From Streptomyces sp. NBC_01264 (GTDB lineage Bacteria; Actinomycetota; Actinomycetes; Streptomycetales; Streptomycetaceae), in assembly GCF_026340675.1 (NCBI RefSeq), contig NZ_JAPEOX010000001.1, forward strand, positions 2,480,001 through 2,544,000: a stretch of DNA of 64,000 nucleotides. Reading direction: 5' to 3'. Made by a program: the position numbers and the translations under genes. Shown here piece by piece: positions 17,199-25,856 of the stretch. The notes beneath the pieces were generated by a model, which worked only from the letters and a program-made list of their open reading frames with translations, was not told where the DNA came from and did no database searches. Within the stretch, counting starts at the first letter, position 1; every line of letters begins with the position of its first letter.

Positions 17199-17822
17199 TC
17201 AGTCCAGGACGCGTGCGAGGTAGGCGTGCATCATCGCGCGGGTCTCGGCGACGATGTCGGGGTCGCCGGCCGGGTCGTTGCGGAAGGCGAGCTGGATCAG
17301 GGCGTCCGTGGCCTCGACCGCGATCAGGACGGACCGCTCCAGGACGGCGTCCTGGGTGAGGCAGAGGTGGGCGCCGAGCAGTTCGGTGAGGCGGACGGCG
17401 ACCAGGTGGTTGGGGTCGGACGCGGGCCCTTCGGACGGCGGCGCCGGCACCCCGAAGTCGACGAGGGCGAAGCCGGGCACGCTGCGCTTCATGACCAGGT
17501 ACTCGTCCAGCACCGCGTCGACGACCGGGCGCCAGTCGGTGCCGGGGAGGTCCGCGAGCCGCTGCTCGATGCCGTCGGCGTACCGGTCGAGGTTGCGGTG
17601 GGCCAGGGCGATGGCCATGGCCCGCTTGTTGCCGAAGAAGCGGTAGACCGAGCCGATCGGCACACCGGCCCGCAGGGCCACGGCCCGGGTGCTGAGGTTC
17701 TCGTAGCCGGTCTCGTCGAGGAGTTCCGCACAGGCGTCGAGGATCCGGGCGAGGCGGTCGGCGCTGCGCTGCTGGATCGGTGTCCGGCGCAGGGGGTGGG
17801 CTGGGGGCACGGGGTCCATCAT
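17199..17822 (-). CDS. TetR-family regulator
   Basis: The 207-aa protein has a standard HTH (RILDACAELLDETGYENLST with RAVALRAGVPIGSVYRFFGNKRAM) and an unassigned C-terminal domain. AGGAGCGGC precedes tandem ATG codons at 17822 and 17819. It lies 46 bases downstream of the polytopic membrane gene on the same strand, so it is probably the last gene of the beta-helix/cupredoxin operon, although it could have its own promoter. No inverted repeat was seen immediately upstream. Confidence 0.85.
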   Translation of the reverse strand: MMDPVPPAHPLRRTPIQQRSADRLARILDACAELLDETGYENLSTRAVALRAGVPIGSVYRFFGNKRAMAIALAHRNLDRYADGIEQRLADLPGTDWRPVVDAVLDEYLVMKRSVPGFALVDFGVPAPPSEGPASDPNHLVAVRLTELLGAHLCLTQDAVLERSVLIAVEATDALIQLAFRNDPAGDPDIVAETRAMMHAYLARVLD

Positions 17823-17868
17823 GCCGCTCCTGGGTCCACGGGTCTGCGGCGGTACCGGTTCGGCCGTC

Positions 17869-19389
17869 TCAGTTCAGCAGCAGGCTGAGGCCGCCCACCG
17901 TGTACGTGATCATCAGCGCGAGCATCGGCAGTTGCCCGGCGACGGCTTTCGCGGGCGGGAAGAGGCGTACGGAGCGGTCGTGCGCGGCGATCACTCCGAG
18001 CACGTGACCGGTCACGACGGCGATCACCTGGAGGGCGGCGAGGCCGCCGGGACCCAAGGGGGACAAGGGTTCGGGGGCGTTGTCAGTGCCCACTGCCATG
18101 ATTACCGTGCGTGGTCCTTCGGTGACCAGGAGGGAGAAATAGTGGGCGACGAGATAGCCGAGGGCGATCGGTACGAGTGAGTGCGCGAAGGCGGTCAGCG
18201 GGCCGGGGTGCGGGCCGCAGACGAGGCGGGTGAGCGCCGCGCAGAGGCAGTAGAGGGTGGCGACGAGCGCGATGGCTCCGAGCAGTCCGAGGGTGGCCGC
18301 CGAGGTGCGGCCGAGGGGGGAGGTCTGGATCGCGTTGATCCACGAGGGGTTGTCGGAGAAGCCGTCGTAGGCGGTGGATCCGAGCAGGACGCAGACGGTG
18401 GCGACGAGTCCGGGCCGCTCGGGCGTCGCGTCGAGTCCGTGGAAGGGGTTACGGAGGACCAGGCGGCCGTCGCTGCGACGACCGAGGGGGGAGAGCCGGG
18501 CCAGGAGGGCGGAGTACGCCTCGAAGGCGTCCGCGTCGTCGAACCAGCCTTCGCCGTAGCGGGCGGCGAGCAGGAGCTGGACGGCGGCGTAGCCGGTCAG
18601 GGCGATCAGGAGGGTGGTGGTGGAGGCGGGGTCGGGAGAGACGAGCTCGAGCCAGGTGAAGGCGAACAGCCCGGCGGCGGCAGGCCATTGCCCGAGCCGG
18701 GCGGGGAGCGGGCGGTGCGGTCGGGCCTTCGGTCCGGGGGGCGGCGGGAGCGGGGGCTCCGGGCTGGACGGATCCGGCACCACGGCGAGGTGCGGTGACG
18801 GGCGGCGCGGGCTCCGGGAGTTCGCGGCGGCCGTGGCGGCGGCGCCGGCGGCAAGAGCGGTTGCCGGACGGGCCGTACGGAGCCTCTGCGACAGCCTGGC
18901 GAGGAGCCGGTGCAGGGTGCGGAGCGGGTTGAGGAGGCGCCAGACGGGGCCGAGGAGGAGGGAGGCGGGGACGAGGCCGACCCAGAGCAGGACGTAGACG
19001 GCGCCGGGTGCGGGGTTGCGGGCGGGGTCGTCGGGGCCGAGGAGGAGGTGCAGGAGGACGGCGAGCGCGGCCGCGAGGCCGAGCCCGCGCAGGGCGGTGC
19101 GGGTGGCCGGCGCGTCGGCCACCCGCTGGATCCCGGCGGGCAGGGCCAGACCGGAGCGGTCGCCGCGGAAGCGGGAGGCGGACCAGAGGAGACCCAGTGC
19201 GAGGAAGGAGACGAAGAGCGCGGTGAAGGCGCCGGCGAAGGCGTAGAACGGCGAGATCGGCAGATCGTGCTGCGAGCCGATGCCGTGCGCGAGCACGGTG
19301 AGCGGACCGGCCGGGTGAAGGACCACGCCCTGCCCGGCCCCGCCACCGGCCGCCACGTACTCAAGGGCCTCCGGCCCGTACCCGGTCAC
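17869..19389 (-). CDS. polytopic membrane protein of actinobacterial family
   Basis: About ten hydrophobic segments are visible, with landmarks [82 protein letters not shown] and [19 protein letters not shown], plus a cytoplasmic proline-rich loop at about 200-235. This pattern matches a widespread actinobacterial family sometimes labelled fenitrothion hydrolase, a label I would not trust for function. GTG 19389 overlaps the TGA of the upstream proline-repeat ORF (GTGA), with GGAGG too close for an independent site, which suggests coupling. It shares an operon with a cupredoxin lipoprotein and a secreted beta-helix protein. Confidence 0.8.
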   Translation of the reverse strand: MTGYGPEALEYVAAGGGAGQGVVLHPAGPLTVLAHGIGSQHDLPISPFYAFAGAFTALFVSFLALGLLWSASRFRGDRSGLALPAGIQRVADAPATRTALRGLGLAAALAVLLHLLLGPDDPARNPAPGAVYVLLWVGLVPASLLLGPVWRLLNPLRTLHRLLARLSQRLRTARPATALAAGAAATAAANSRSPRRPSPHLAVVPDPSSPEPPLPPPPGPKARPHRPLPARLGQWPAAAGLFAFTWLELVSPDPASTTTLLIALTGYAAVQLLLAARYGEGWFDDADAFEAYSALLARLSPLGRRSDGRLVLRNPFHGLDATPERPGLVATVCVLLGSTAYDGFSDNPSWINAIQTSPLGRTSAATLGLLGAIALVATLYCLCAALTRLVCGPHPGPLTAFAHSLVPIALGYLVAHYFSLLVTEGPRTVIMAVGTDNAPEPLSPLGPGGLAALQVIAVVTGHVLGVIAAHDRSVRLFPPAKAVAGQLPMLALMITYTVGGLSLLLN

Positions 19390-19835
19390 CTCCGCACCCC
19401 CGAGCCGGGATCCGGGGCCGGGGCCGGGGTCCGGCCCGGAGCCAAGGTCCGGCCCGGGACCAGGGTCCCGCCCGGAGCCAAGGTCCGGGCGGGAGCCAAG
19501 GTCCGGCCCAGAGCCGGGGTCCCGCCCGGAGCCAAGGCCCCGCCCGGGACCGGCGATTCAGTCCTGGCCACCGACGCGGCCTGGATCTGGCCCGGAGCCA
19601 GGGTCCGGCCCAGAGCCAAGATCCGGCCCAGGACCGGGGGCCGACTCGGGACCGGGGGCCGGCCCAGGACCGGGGGCCGACTCGGAACCGGGGGCCGACT
19701 CGGGACCGGGGGCCGGCCCAGGACCGGGGGCCGGGTCGGGGGCAGGGGTCGGGTCGGGGGCGGTGGTGTGGGACGGGCCATCGGTGCGGCGGCCTGGGGC
19801 TGGGGCGGCTCCGCGTGGCGGGGTGGTGGGGTCAT
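19386..19835 (-). CDS. proline-rich pentapeptide-repeat ORF, possible linker gene
   Basis: A 149-codon frame begins with an ATG overlapping the TGA of the cupredoxin gene (ATGA) and ends with a TGA overlapping the GTG of the membrane gene (GTGA). The product is almost entirely repeats: RPPV(L/P)(G/S) pentads, then TLAPG(R/G) pentads, encoded by 15-base tandem units. No domain is recognisable. Either it is a real coupled gene, or it is a repeat expansion that keeps ribosomes running between its neighbours. The two precise overlaps are the only positive evidence. Confidence 0.45.
   Translation of the reverse strand: MTPPPRHAEPPQPQAAAPMARPTPPPPTRPLPPTRPPVLGRPPVPSRPPVPSRPPVLGRPPVPSRPPVLGRILALGRTLAPGQIQAASVARTESPVPGGALAPGGTPALGRTLAPARTLAPGGTLVPGRTLAPGRTPAPAPDPGSGVRR
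19400..19760. repeat. 15-bp tandem GC repeats
   Basis: Units such as GGACCGGGGGCCGACTC and GGAGCCAAGGTCCGG alternate at a mostly 15-base period across about 360 bases inside the proline-repeat ORF. Confidence 0.85.
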
Positions 19836-21052
19836 CGGACGAGGAGTTGGGTCAGGACGAGGTCGGACTCGTGGGTCTCCACCTCGAAGAGGCCCGTGCG
19901 GTCGGCCGTCAGGGTCAGGGTGGCCTCCTGGCCTGCCGGCAGGGTGAGTTCCTTGTCGAAGCCGTGGACGTGCAGGGTGTCCGCGCGGTCGCTGGTGACC
20001 CGTAGGGCCACGCGTTCGCCTCGGGTCAGCTCGACCCGGCCCGGGGCCGGGCTGACCTTGCCGTCCCGCACGGTGATGGTCACCGTGCGGTCGGCCCGCT
20101 CCGCCTCCGGGGTCCCGGGTGGCGGTGCGGCCGGGGTGTGGGTGTGGGTGTGGGTGGACGGGCCGGATTCTGCGGCGAGTTCGAGGGTCGCTTCGACCGG
20201 CTTGCCCGCCACCGCCCAGGCCGTGTGGTCGTCCGCGTAGAGGCGGACCGTCAGGGTGTGCGTGCCCTCCGGCACCTGCGCGGCGGGCAGGTGGAACCAA
20301 GGGCCGTACAGGCGCGCCAGTTTGCGGCCGTCCAGCTCTAGGTGCGCATGGCCGGCGCCCGGGAGGGCGGCGCCGCCGGTGCTGTCGGGGGTGAAGCGGA
20401 AGTTGGTCACCGCCAGTTGGAGGTTCCAGCCGTCCTCGGAGTCCGGCCGGGCGGTGAGCCGGACCTCCGGCGCGCCCTCGGCCGGGACCTCGCGGAGCCG
20501 GTGGCCCGCGCCGTCGTCGGCGGTGAGCAGGGTTCCGACCTTCCCGGAGGCCTGCTCGTGGGTGGTGCCGGGCTTGTGGTGGGTGGTGGCCCGCCCACCG
20601 CAGCCCGTCGCCGCGCCGCCGGCCAGGAGCAGGGCCAGGGCGAGCAGCGCCGCCGCGCGGCCCGTCCGGCGGGACGGACCGGACGGATGGGACCGGCGGG
20701 GCGGCGTACCGCAGACGTCGCACCAGATCCGACTGCCGGGGCGGTCGCCCGGGTGCCCCGCGTCGCCCAGGTGCGCCGGGTGCCCCGGGTGGCCCGGGTG
20801 GCCCACGTGGCCCACGTCGCCCATGTGGCCCACGTCGCCCCCGTCGCCCCCGTGGCCCGCGTCGCCCGGGTGGCCCGGGTGGCCCGGGTGGCTCGGGTGG
20901 CCCGGGTGGCCCGGGTGGCTCGGGTGGCTCGGGTGGCCCGGGTGGCTCGCGTGGCCCCCGTCGCCCGCGTGGCCCCCGTCGCCCGGGTGCGCCGGGTGGC
21001 CCGGGTGCCCCGCGTCGCCCGGGTGCGCCGGGTGCCCCAGGTGGCCCGTCAC
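19832..21052 (-). CDS. His-Gly-Pro-tailed cupredoxin-like lipoprotein/membrane protein
   Basis: GTG 21052 overlaps the upstream stop (GTGA). The first roughly 90 residues are Gly-His-Pro/Gly-His-x/Gly-Asp-x triplets, followed by a small WCDVCG motif, a basic stretch, and a hydrophobic helix ending AGGAATGCGG, which resembles a lipobox but is internal, so a single-pass anchor is also possible. The exported part has a domain with [16 protein letters not shown] and [14 protein letters not shown], then a His-rich THTHTHT linker and a C-terminal cupredoxin-like beta-domain ([30 protein letters not shown]...). The histidine content suggests copper or other metal handling. An alternative start downstream of the repeat cannot be excluded. 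Confidence 0.72.
   Translation of the reverse strand: MTGHLGHPAHPGDAGHPGHPAHPGDGGHAGDGGHASHPGHPSHPSHPGHPGHPSHPGHPGHPGDAGHGGDGGDVGHMGDVGHVGHPGHPGHPAHLGDAGHPGDRPGSRIWCDVCGTPPRRSHPSGPSRRTGRAAALLALALLLAGGAATGCGGRATTHHKPGTTHEQASGKVGTLLTADDGAGHRLREVPAEGAPEVRLTARPDSEDGWNLQLAVTNFRFTPDSTGGAALPGAGHAHLELDGRKLARLYGPWFHLPAAQVPEGTHTLTVRLYADDHTAWAVAGKPVEATLELAAESGPSTHTHTHTPAAPPPGTPEAERADRTVTITVRDGKVSPAPGRVELTRGERVALRVTSDRADTLHVHGFDKELTLPAGQEATLTLTADRTGLFEVETHESDLVLTQLLVR
20755..21050. repeat. 9-bp/18-bp repeats encoding the Gly-His-Pro tail
   Basis: About 30 units of GGTGGCCCG / GGTCGCCCG / GGTGGCTCG type follow one another. On the minus strand the real frame reads Gly-His-Pro and Gly-Asp-x; another frame reads collagen-like Gly-Pro-Pro and is rejected. 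Confidence 0.9.
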
Positions 21053-23235
21053 GGCTGGTCTCCCCTGGCAGGGGCGCCGCCCGCGGCACCGTCCGCGCCC
21101 GCGGCCTCGCCCGAGGCTTCGGCCTCTGCGCTGCGCGTCGGGGGCGGGCCCGCGGGGACGGGGACCCGGTCGCCGGCCGGATCGCCGCCCGGGCCTGCCG
21201 GGCGGGCCGGGGTGCCGCCCGTCAGGCCCGGGCGGGCGGCTGCGATGACGGCCCAGAGGACCCAGATCACCGCGACGAGGGACCGTATCCAGGCGGGGCC
21301 GAGCGGGATCCAGGGGATCATCAGGACGGCCTTGTCGAAGGCGTCGAGGAGGGTGAGCGCACCGAGGAGCAGGGTCAGGCGGGCGAGCCAGGGCCGGGTG
21401 GGGCGCAGGGCGAGGCCGGTGCCGGTCCACCCCAGGCCGAGGCAGAGCAGGGCCAGGGCCGGGACGAAGGTGCCGACCAGGCCCATCGTGGAGCCGGCCA
21501 CGTCCAGGGCCAGGCCCGCGAGGCCGAGCAGCGCCGCCACCGCGGCCGGGCGCGAGCCGCGCAGCCGGCGCCACCACAGGAGGCCGCCGACCAGGAGAAG
21601 GACCGCCGCGACGGCGAGGGCGAGCTGGGTCTCCACCCGCTGCAGGCCCCGGGAGCCGTACCAGTCGCAGCCGGCCGGGAGTTTGCGCGCCTGGACGCTG
21701 TAGTCGGCGCAGACGAGGAGCTGGGCCAGCTTCACCGGTTCCCCGGCCAGCCGGGCCGAGGCGCCGGAGACCGCGCCGCGGCGCTCCCCGCACTGCGGGA
21801 GCGTGCCCGGGGTGGAGCCGTCGGGGCCCTGCTGCCAGCAGTTGCCCCGGCCCTGGCCGTCCCACCACACGTCCATGCCGTTGGGGCGGGAGGCCCCGGA
21901 CTTGTCCTTGCCGATGATGTTGCCGGCGTAGCGGTTGTGGTGGGAGGTGTCGGCCTGCTTGGACAGCTTCTCCTCGCCGCGGATGAAGGCGGGCACGGCC
22001 GAGAGGAAGAAGCCCGCGCGCTTGTGGCCGTAGACCCAGTTGTTCTCGTAGAGGTTCCAGTTGCCGCCGGCGGTGATGATGCCGGTGCCGGGGGGCATGG
22101 AGATCTGCGGGCAGACCACGCCCTGCTCGTAGCCGCGCTCGACGGGCGGTTTGGCGCAGGTGCCGTCCGCGACGTAGTGGTAGTAGTCGGCGTTGTTGTC
22201 GTGGATCAGGTTGCGTTCGAAGCGGGCGTGGTTCTGCGGGAGTCCGGGGTGGCCGGGGAAGGCGCTGTCCATCGAGGCCCCGCCCATGTTCTGGTCGAAC
22301 TCGTTGTCGTGCACGTACACCGAGTCGCCCGCGGTACCGGAGTAGCCGACCATGTTGTGGTGGCTGCGGCAGCCGGTGATCTCGATGGAGTAGCGGGGGA
22401 CGTCGTAGCCGCGGCCGTCGTTGATGTTCGAGGCGCTGCCGGGGTAGATGCCGGAGTCGCCGTTGCCGTAGGACTCGCAGTTCTTGTACAGCCCGTGGTC
22501 GCTGGCGAAGGTCAGGAAGCCGTACTCGTCGTTCCAGCGGGTCAGCACGTCGTCGATGACGAAGCCGTCGCCCGCGAGGACGTAGAGCGAGTTGAAGGTG
22601 GTGCGCTGGGCGGTGAAGTTGCGGAAGTAGATGCCGTTGGACTTGTCCGCGCGGATCCCGTTCAGCTTCTGGTACTTGGCGTCGATGACCACGTCCTGGC
22701 GGGAGGCTCCGGTGCCTTCGATCTGGAGGTCGGTCTTGCCGAGGATGGCCACGAGGTTCTGGTTGTGGCGGCAGGCCACCTGCTGCTCGTAGGTCAGGAT
22801 CTGGTAGCCGAGCGAGGAGTTGGGCGCCTTGAGCGCGGCGCACTCCCCGGTCGGCGCGGGGAGCGAGGGCTCCTCCTCGTAGAGGCCGGGGAGGATCGCG
22901 ATGTTCATCCCCGGTCGGTCCACGGCGTCGACCGCCGCCTGGAGGTCGCGGAAGCCGTTCTTCTCGCAGCGTTCGTAGAGGGCGAGGTTGCGCTGCTTGA
23001 GGGGGTCGGGGAAGGCGGATATCCGGCGTTCGAAGGCAGGCCGGTCGGTCTTGCAGACGATCAGGTCAGGCTCGCCCGCGCGGTAGACGGGTACGGAGCC
23101 GGTGCCGTCGGGGAGCTCGACGGGGCGCTCCTCGTGCGCGCTCGCGGCGGGCGCGGCGACGAGGAGTGACAGAAGCGCAAGGAGGGCGGCGAGGAGCGCC
23201 GCCGGCACGGCAGGAAACCTGCGGGTCCACGACAT
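21049..23235 (-). CDS. secreted right-handed beta-helix (NosD-like) protein with C-terminal membrane domain
   Basis: The 728-aa protein starts with a signal peptide ([26 protein letters not shown]). Residues about 150-420 are parallel beta-helix repeats with Asn/Asp/Gly turns ([71 protein letters not shown]). Several Cys residues could form extracytoplasmic disulphides. After about 515 the chain has four to five hydrophobic helices and a Pro/Ala-rich tail. NosD homologues help copper-site maturation of N2O reductase, but no nos genes are here. First gene of the operon with the cupredoxin lipoprotein. ATG 23235 has no clear ribosome site. Confidence 0.83.
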   Translation of the reverse strand: MSWTRRFPAVPAALLAALLALLSLLVAAPAASAHEERPVELPDGTGSVPVYRAGEPDLIVCKTDRPAFERRISAFPDPLKQRNLALYERCEKNGFRDLQAAVDAVDRPGMNIAILPGLYEEEPSLPAPTGECAALKAPNSSLGYQILTYEQQVACRHNQNLVAILGKTDLQIEGTGASRQDVVIDAKYQKLNGIRADKSNGIYFRNFTAQRTTFNSLYVLAGDGFVIDDVLTRWNDEYGFLTFASDHGLYKNCESYGNGDSGIYPGSASNINDGRGYDVPRYSIEITGCRSHHNMVGYSGTAGDSVYVHDNEFDQNMGGASMDSAFPGHPGLPQNHARFERNLIHDNNADYYHYVADGTCAKPPVERGYEQGVVCPQISMPPGTGIITAGGNWNLYENNWVYGHKRAGFFLSAVPAFIRGEEKLSKQADTSHHNRYAGNIIGKDKSGASRPNGMDVWWDGQGRGNCWQQGPDGSTPGTLPQCGERRGAVSGASARLAGEPVKLAQLLVCADYSVQARKLPAGCDWYGSRGLQRVETQLALAVAAVLLLVGGLLWWRRLRGSRPAAVAALLGLAGLALDVAGSTMGLVGTFVPALALLCLGLGWTGTGLALRPTRPWLARLTLLLGALTLLDAFDKAVLMIPWIPLGPAWIRSLVAVIWVLWAVIAAARPGLTGGTPARPAGPGGDPAGDRVPVPAGPPPTRSAEAEASGEAAGADGAAGGAPARGDQP

Positions 23236-23330
23236 GCGCGTGAGAGTAGAGCAATGTTCATCTTTTGGGATCCCCTCGCGCAGGAACAGGCCTGCGCAGA
23301 CCCTTCCGCCGACCGACCGGAATCTTCCCG

Positions 23331-23359
23331 TTGACGCACGAGCCCAGGAATCCTACTGT
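23331..23359 (+). promoter_or_regulatory. hmgA promoter
   Basis: TTGACG at 23331-23336 and TACTGT at 23354-23359 are separated by 17 bases, a good housekeeping-sigma promoter. The -10 lies inside the inverted repeat at 23346-23375. Confidence 0.7.
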
Positions 23360-23375
23360 CAGGCATAGGATTCCT
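23346..23375. promoter_or_regulatory. perfect inverted repeat, probable GntR operator of hmgA
   Basis: AGGAATCCTA and TAGGATTCCT form perfect 10-base arms around a 10-base spacer, covering the -10 and the start of transcription. The downstream co-transcribed gntR gene is the obvious candidate for binding. Confidence 0.72.
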
Positions 23376-23396
23376 TCGGCAGACCGGGAGCGTGCA

Positions 23397-24722
23397 ATGA
23401 GCGGCGGCAGCGAGCAGGCCAGGAAGACGGCGGAGGGGCTGGAGTACCTCACCGGCTTCGGCAACGAGCACAGCTCGGAGGCCGTGCCCGGAGCGCTGCC
23501 GATCGGGCGGAACTCGCCCCAGCGCTCCCCCCTCGGCCTCTACGCCGAGCAGCTCAGCGGCAGCGCCTTCACCGAGCCGCGTTCCCACAACCGCCGCTCC
23601 TGGCTCTACCGGATCCGGCCCTCGGCCGCGCACCCGCGCTTCACCCTGGCCGCGGACAACGGCGCCCTGCGCTCCGCGCCCTTCACCGAGGCCCCGGCCG
23701 ACCCGAACCGGCTCCGCTGGAACCCGCTGCCCGACCCGGCGCCCGGTACGGACTTCCTGGCGGGCCTGTGGACCCTCGGCGGCAACGGCGACGCCACCCA
23801 GCGCTCCGGCATGGCCATCCACCTCTACTCCGCCAACGCCTCCATGACCGACCGGGTGTTCAGCGACTCCGACGGCGAGCTGCTGATCGTCCCCGAGCGC
23901 GGTGGCCTGCTGCTGCGCACCGAGTTCGGCCTGCTGAGCGCCCGTCCGGGCGAGATGGCGCTGATCCCGCGCGGGGTCCGCTTCCGCGTGGAACTCCAGG
24001 ACGAGACCGCCCGCGGGTACGTCTGCGAGAACTACGGCCGCCCCTTCGAGCTGCCGGACCTGGGCCCCATCGGCGCCAACGGGCTCGCCGCCGCCCGCGA
24101 TTTCCGCGCGCCCGTGGCCGCGTACGAGGACGGCGAGCGTCCGACCGAGGTGGTGAACAAGTTCTGCGGCAACCTCTGGACCGCCACCTACGACCACTCC
24201 CCGCTCGACGTGGTCGCCTGGCACGGCACGCACGTCCCGTACGTCTACGACCTGCACAGCTTCAACGTCCTGGGCTCCATCAGCTACGACCACCCCGACC
24301 CGTCCATCTTCACGGTCCTGACCTCGCCCTCCGACACGGCGGGCCTGGCGGGCGTGGACTTCGTGGTCTTCGCGCCGCGCTGGCTGGTCGGCGAGGACAC
24401 CTTCCGCCCGCCGTACTTCCACCGGAACGTGATGAGCGAGTACATGGGGCTCATCGAGGGCGCCTACGACGCCAAGGCGGAAGGCTTCGTCCCCGGCGGC
24501 GGCTCCCTCCACAACATGATGTCCGCGCACGGCCCCGACCGGGAGACCTTCGACCGGGCGAGCGCCGCCGAGCTGAAGCCGCAGAAGATCGACGACGGCC
24601 TGGCCTTCATGTTCGAGACCCGCTGGCCGATCACCGCCACCGCCCAGGCGGCCGGCGCGGACCACCTCCAGAGCGGATACGACGACGTCTGGCAGGGGCT
24701 CCAGCGCCACTTCCGCGCCTAA
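23397..24722 (+). CDS. hmgA: homogentisate 1,2-dioxygenase
   Basis: The 441-aa protein matches HmgA along its length ([45 protein letters not shown]). The Fe(II) ligands are intact and spaced as in the human enzyme: His342 (FHRN), Glu348 (MSEYMG) and His378 (SAHGPD). It opens the homogentisate ring to maleylacetoacetate in tyrosine/phenylalanine breakdown. ATG 23397 follows GGGAG. Its promoter is overlapped by a perfect inverted repeat and a gntR gene follows 61 bases downstream, so the pathway is probably substrate-induced. The isomerase and fumarylacetoacetase genes are not adjacent. Confidence 0.97.
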   Translation: MSGGSEQARKTAEGLEYLTGFGNEHSSEAVPGALPIGRNSPQRSPLGLYAEQLSGSAFTEPRSHNRRSWLYRIRPSAAHPRFTLAADNGALRSAPFTEAPADPNRLRWNPLPDPAPGTDFLAGLWTLGGNGDATQRSGMAIHLYSANASMTDRVFSDSDGELLIVPERGGLLLRTEFGLLSARPGEMALIPRGVRFRVELQDETARGYVCENYGRPFELPDLGPIGANGLAAARDFRAPVAAYEDGERPTEVVNKFCGNLWTATYDHSPLDVVAWHGTHVPYVYDLHSFNVLGSISYDHPDPSIFTVLTSPSDTAGLAGVDFVVFAPRWLVGEDTFRPPYFHRNVMSEYMGLIEGAYDAKAEGFVPGGGSLHNMMSAHGPDRETFDRASAAELKPQKIDDGLAFMFETRWPITATAQAAGADHLQSGYDDVWQGLQRHFRA

Positions 24723-24783
24723 CATCACGAGCATGCCGCGCGGCGCCACCGCCGTGCCCACCCCGTCCTTCGGAGATCCACCC

Positions 24784-25533
24784 GTGACCGCCTTCGCCCC
24801 CGACTCGCTGGTACTGAACCGGAAACTGCCGCTCTGGTACCAGGTCTCCCAGTCGCTGCGCGCCTCGATACTCGGGCGCACCGCGGACGCCTCGCTGCGC
24901 CTGCCCACCGAGGAGCAGCTCGCCGAGCACTACGGGGTGAGCGTGCTGACCATGCGGCAGGCGCTCAAGGAACTGGAGACCGAGGGCCTCATCAGCCGCC
25001 ACCGGCGGCGCGGGACCTTCATCGAGCCGGGGGCGCTGCGCGGGGCCCCCGTCCAGCTCCTCGGCTCGGTCGACGCGATCGTGGCGCAGCAGTCGGGCGA
25101 CCTCACGACGATCCTGGGGCACGAGCGGACGGCGGTGCCCGGGGAGCTGCTGGAGCACTTCCCGGACACCGCCGAGGTGGTCACGTACCGCAGGCTCCGC
25201 CGCGACAGCGAGAGCGGCGAGCCGACCAACTGGGCGGAGAACGCGGTGCGTCCGGAACTCGCCGACTCCATCGACCTTGCGGATCTGGTGCGTTGGCCGA
25301 TGACCAAGGTGCTGCGGGACATCGCGAAGGTGGACATCAGCCGGATCACCGACACCGTGGAGGCGCGGCTCGCCGATCCGCTCACGGCCGAGCTGCTCCA
25401 AGTGCCCCTGCTGAGCCCGATCCTGCACTACACGGGCGTCACCTACGACGGCTCCGGCCGGGTGGTCGACGTGGCGCGGATCCGCTACCGCGGGGACCGG
25501 TTCTCCTTCACCGTGACCGTCGACGCACACTGA
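24784..25533 (+). CDS. GntR/HutC-family regulator
   Basis: A GntR winged helix (LWYQVSQSLRASI, PTEEQLAEHYGVSVLTMRQALKELETEGLISRHRRRGTF) is followed by a UTRA ligand domain. GTG 24784 has GGAGATC upstream and is preferred over ATG 24733. It lies directly after hmgA, probably in the same transcript, and is the natural repressor for the inverted repeat at 23346-23375. The effector could be homogentisate or another tyrosine-pathway intermediate. Confidence 0.88.
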   Translation: MTAFAPDSLVLNRKLPLWYQVSQSLRASILGRTADASLRLPTEEQLAEHYGVSVLTMRQALKELETEGLISRHRRRGTFIEPGALRGAPVQLLGSVDAIVAQQSGDLTTILGHERTAVPGELLEHFPDTAEVVTYRRLRRDSESGEPTNWAENAVRPELADSIDLADLVRWPMTKVLRDIAKVDISRITDTVEARLADPLTAELLQVPLLSPILHYTGVTYDGSGRVVDVARIRYRGDRFSFTVTVDAH

Positions 25534-25563
25534 GCCCGACTACTCGACGCACACTGGGCCCGA

Positions 25564-25725
25564 CTACTTCTGGTCGTCCTCCGTTCCGCGCTCGCCCTCG
25601 GCCTGGGACGGCGTGGTCCGCTGCGTCTGCGCGTGGCGGAGCTTCTTCTGCTTCGCGTCCAGGTCCTCGTCGAGCCGCTCCCCCTCGGCCTGCGACGGGG
25701 TCGAGTACTCGTCGTACTGGCTCAT
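25564..25725 (-). CDS. small hydrophilic protein with duplicated TPSQAEGER motif
   Basis: A 53-codon gene reads MSQYDEYSTPSQAEGER..., then a Lys/Asp/Glu-rich middle, then a second TPSQAEGER and a charged end. GGGAGGCGG sits ideally before ATG 25725. The exact 9-residue duplication at 9-17 and 38-46 and the good ribosome site argue for a real gene, and I recall similar short proteins in other streptomycetes. It is probably intrinsically disordered and cytoplasmic. Function unknown. Confidence 0.75.
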   Translation of the reverse strand: MSQYDEYSTPSQAEGERLDEDLDAKQKKLRHAQTQRTTPSQAEGERGTEDDQK

Positions 25726-25856
25726 GTCCGCCTCCCGGTTCGGGTCACCCGCTTCGGCCCGGTCCGTCCGGATCCGGGCAGATCCCTACATAGGGAGCCT
25801 AACGCTCCGGCCTGGACGCGGCCCGGTCACCGGGTGGCGTCGCTACCATCGGCCGG

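Noticed and set aside
13339..21050. Possible CRISPR arrays at the regular repeats
   Set aside because: Units are contiguous without unique spacers, mostly inside coding frames, and no cas genes are present.
19836..21089. Collagen-like Gly-Pro-Pro reading frame across the 20.8-kb repeats on the minus strand
   Set aside because: The frame continuous with the membrane anchor and cupredoxin domain reads Gly-His-Pro and begins with a GTGA overlap; the collagen frame has no domain after the repeats until the separate short ORF at 19835.
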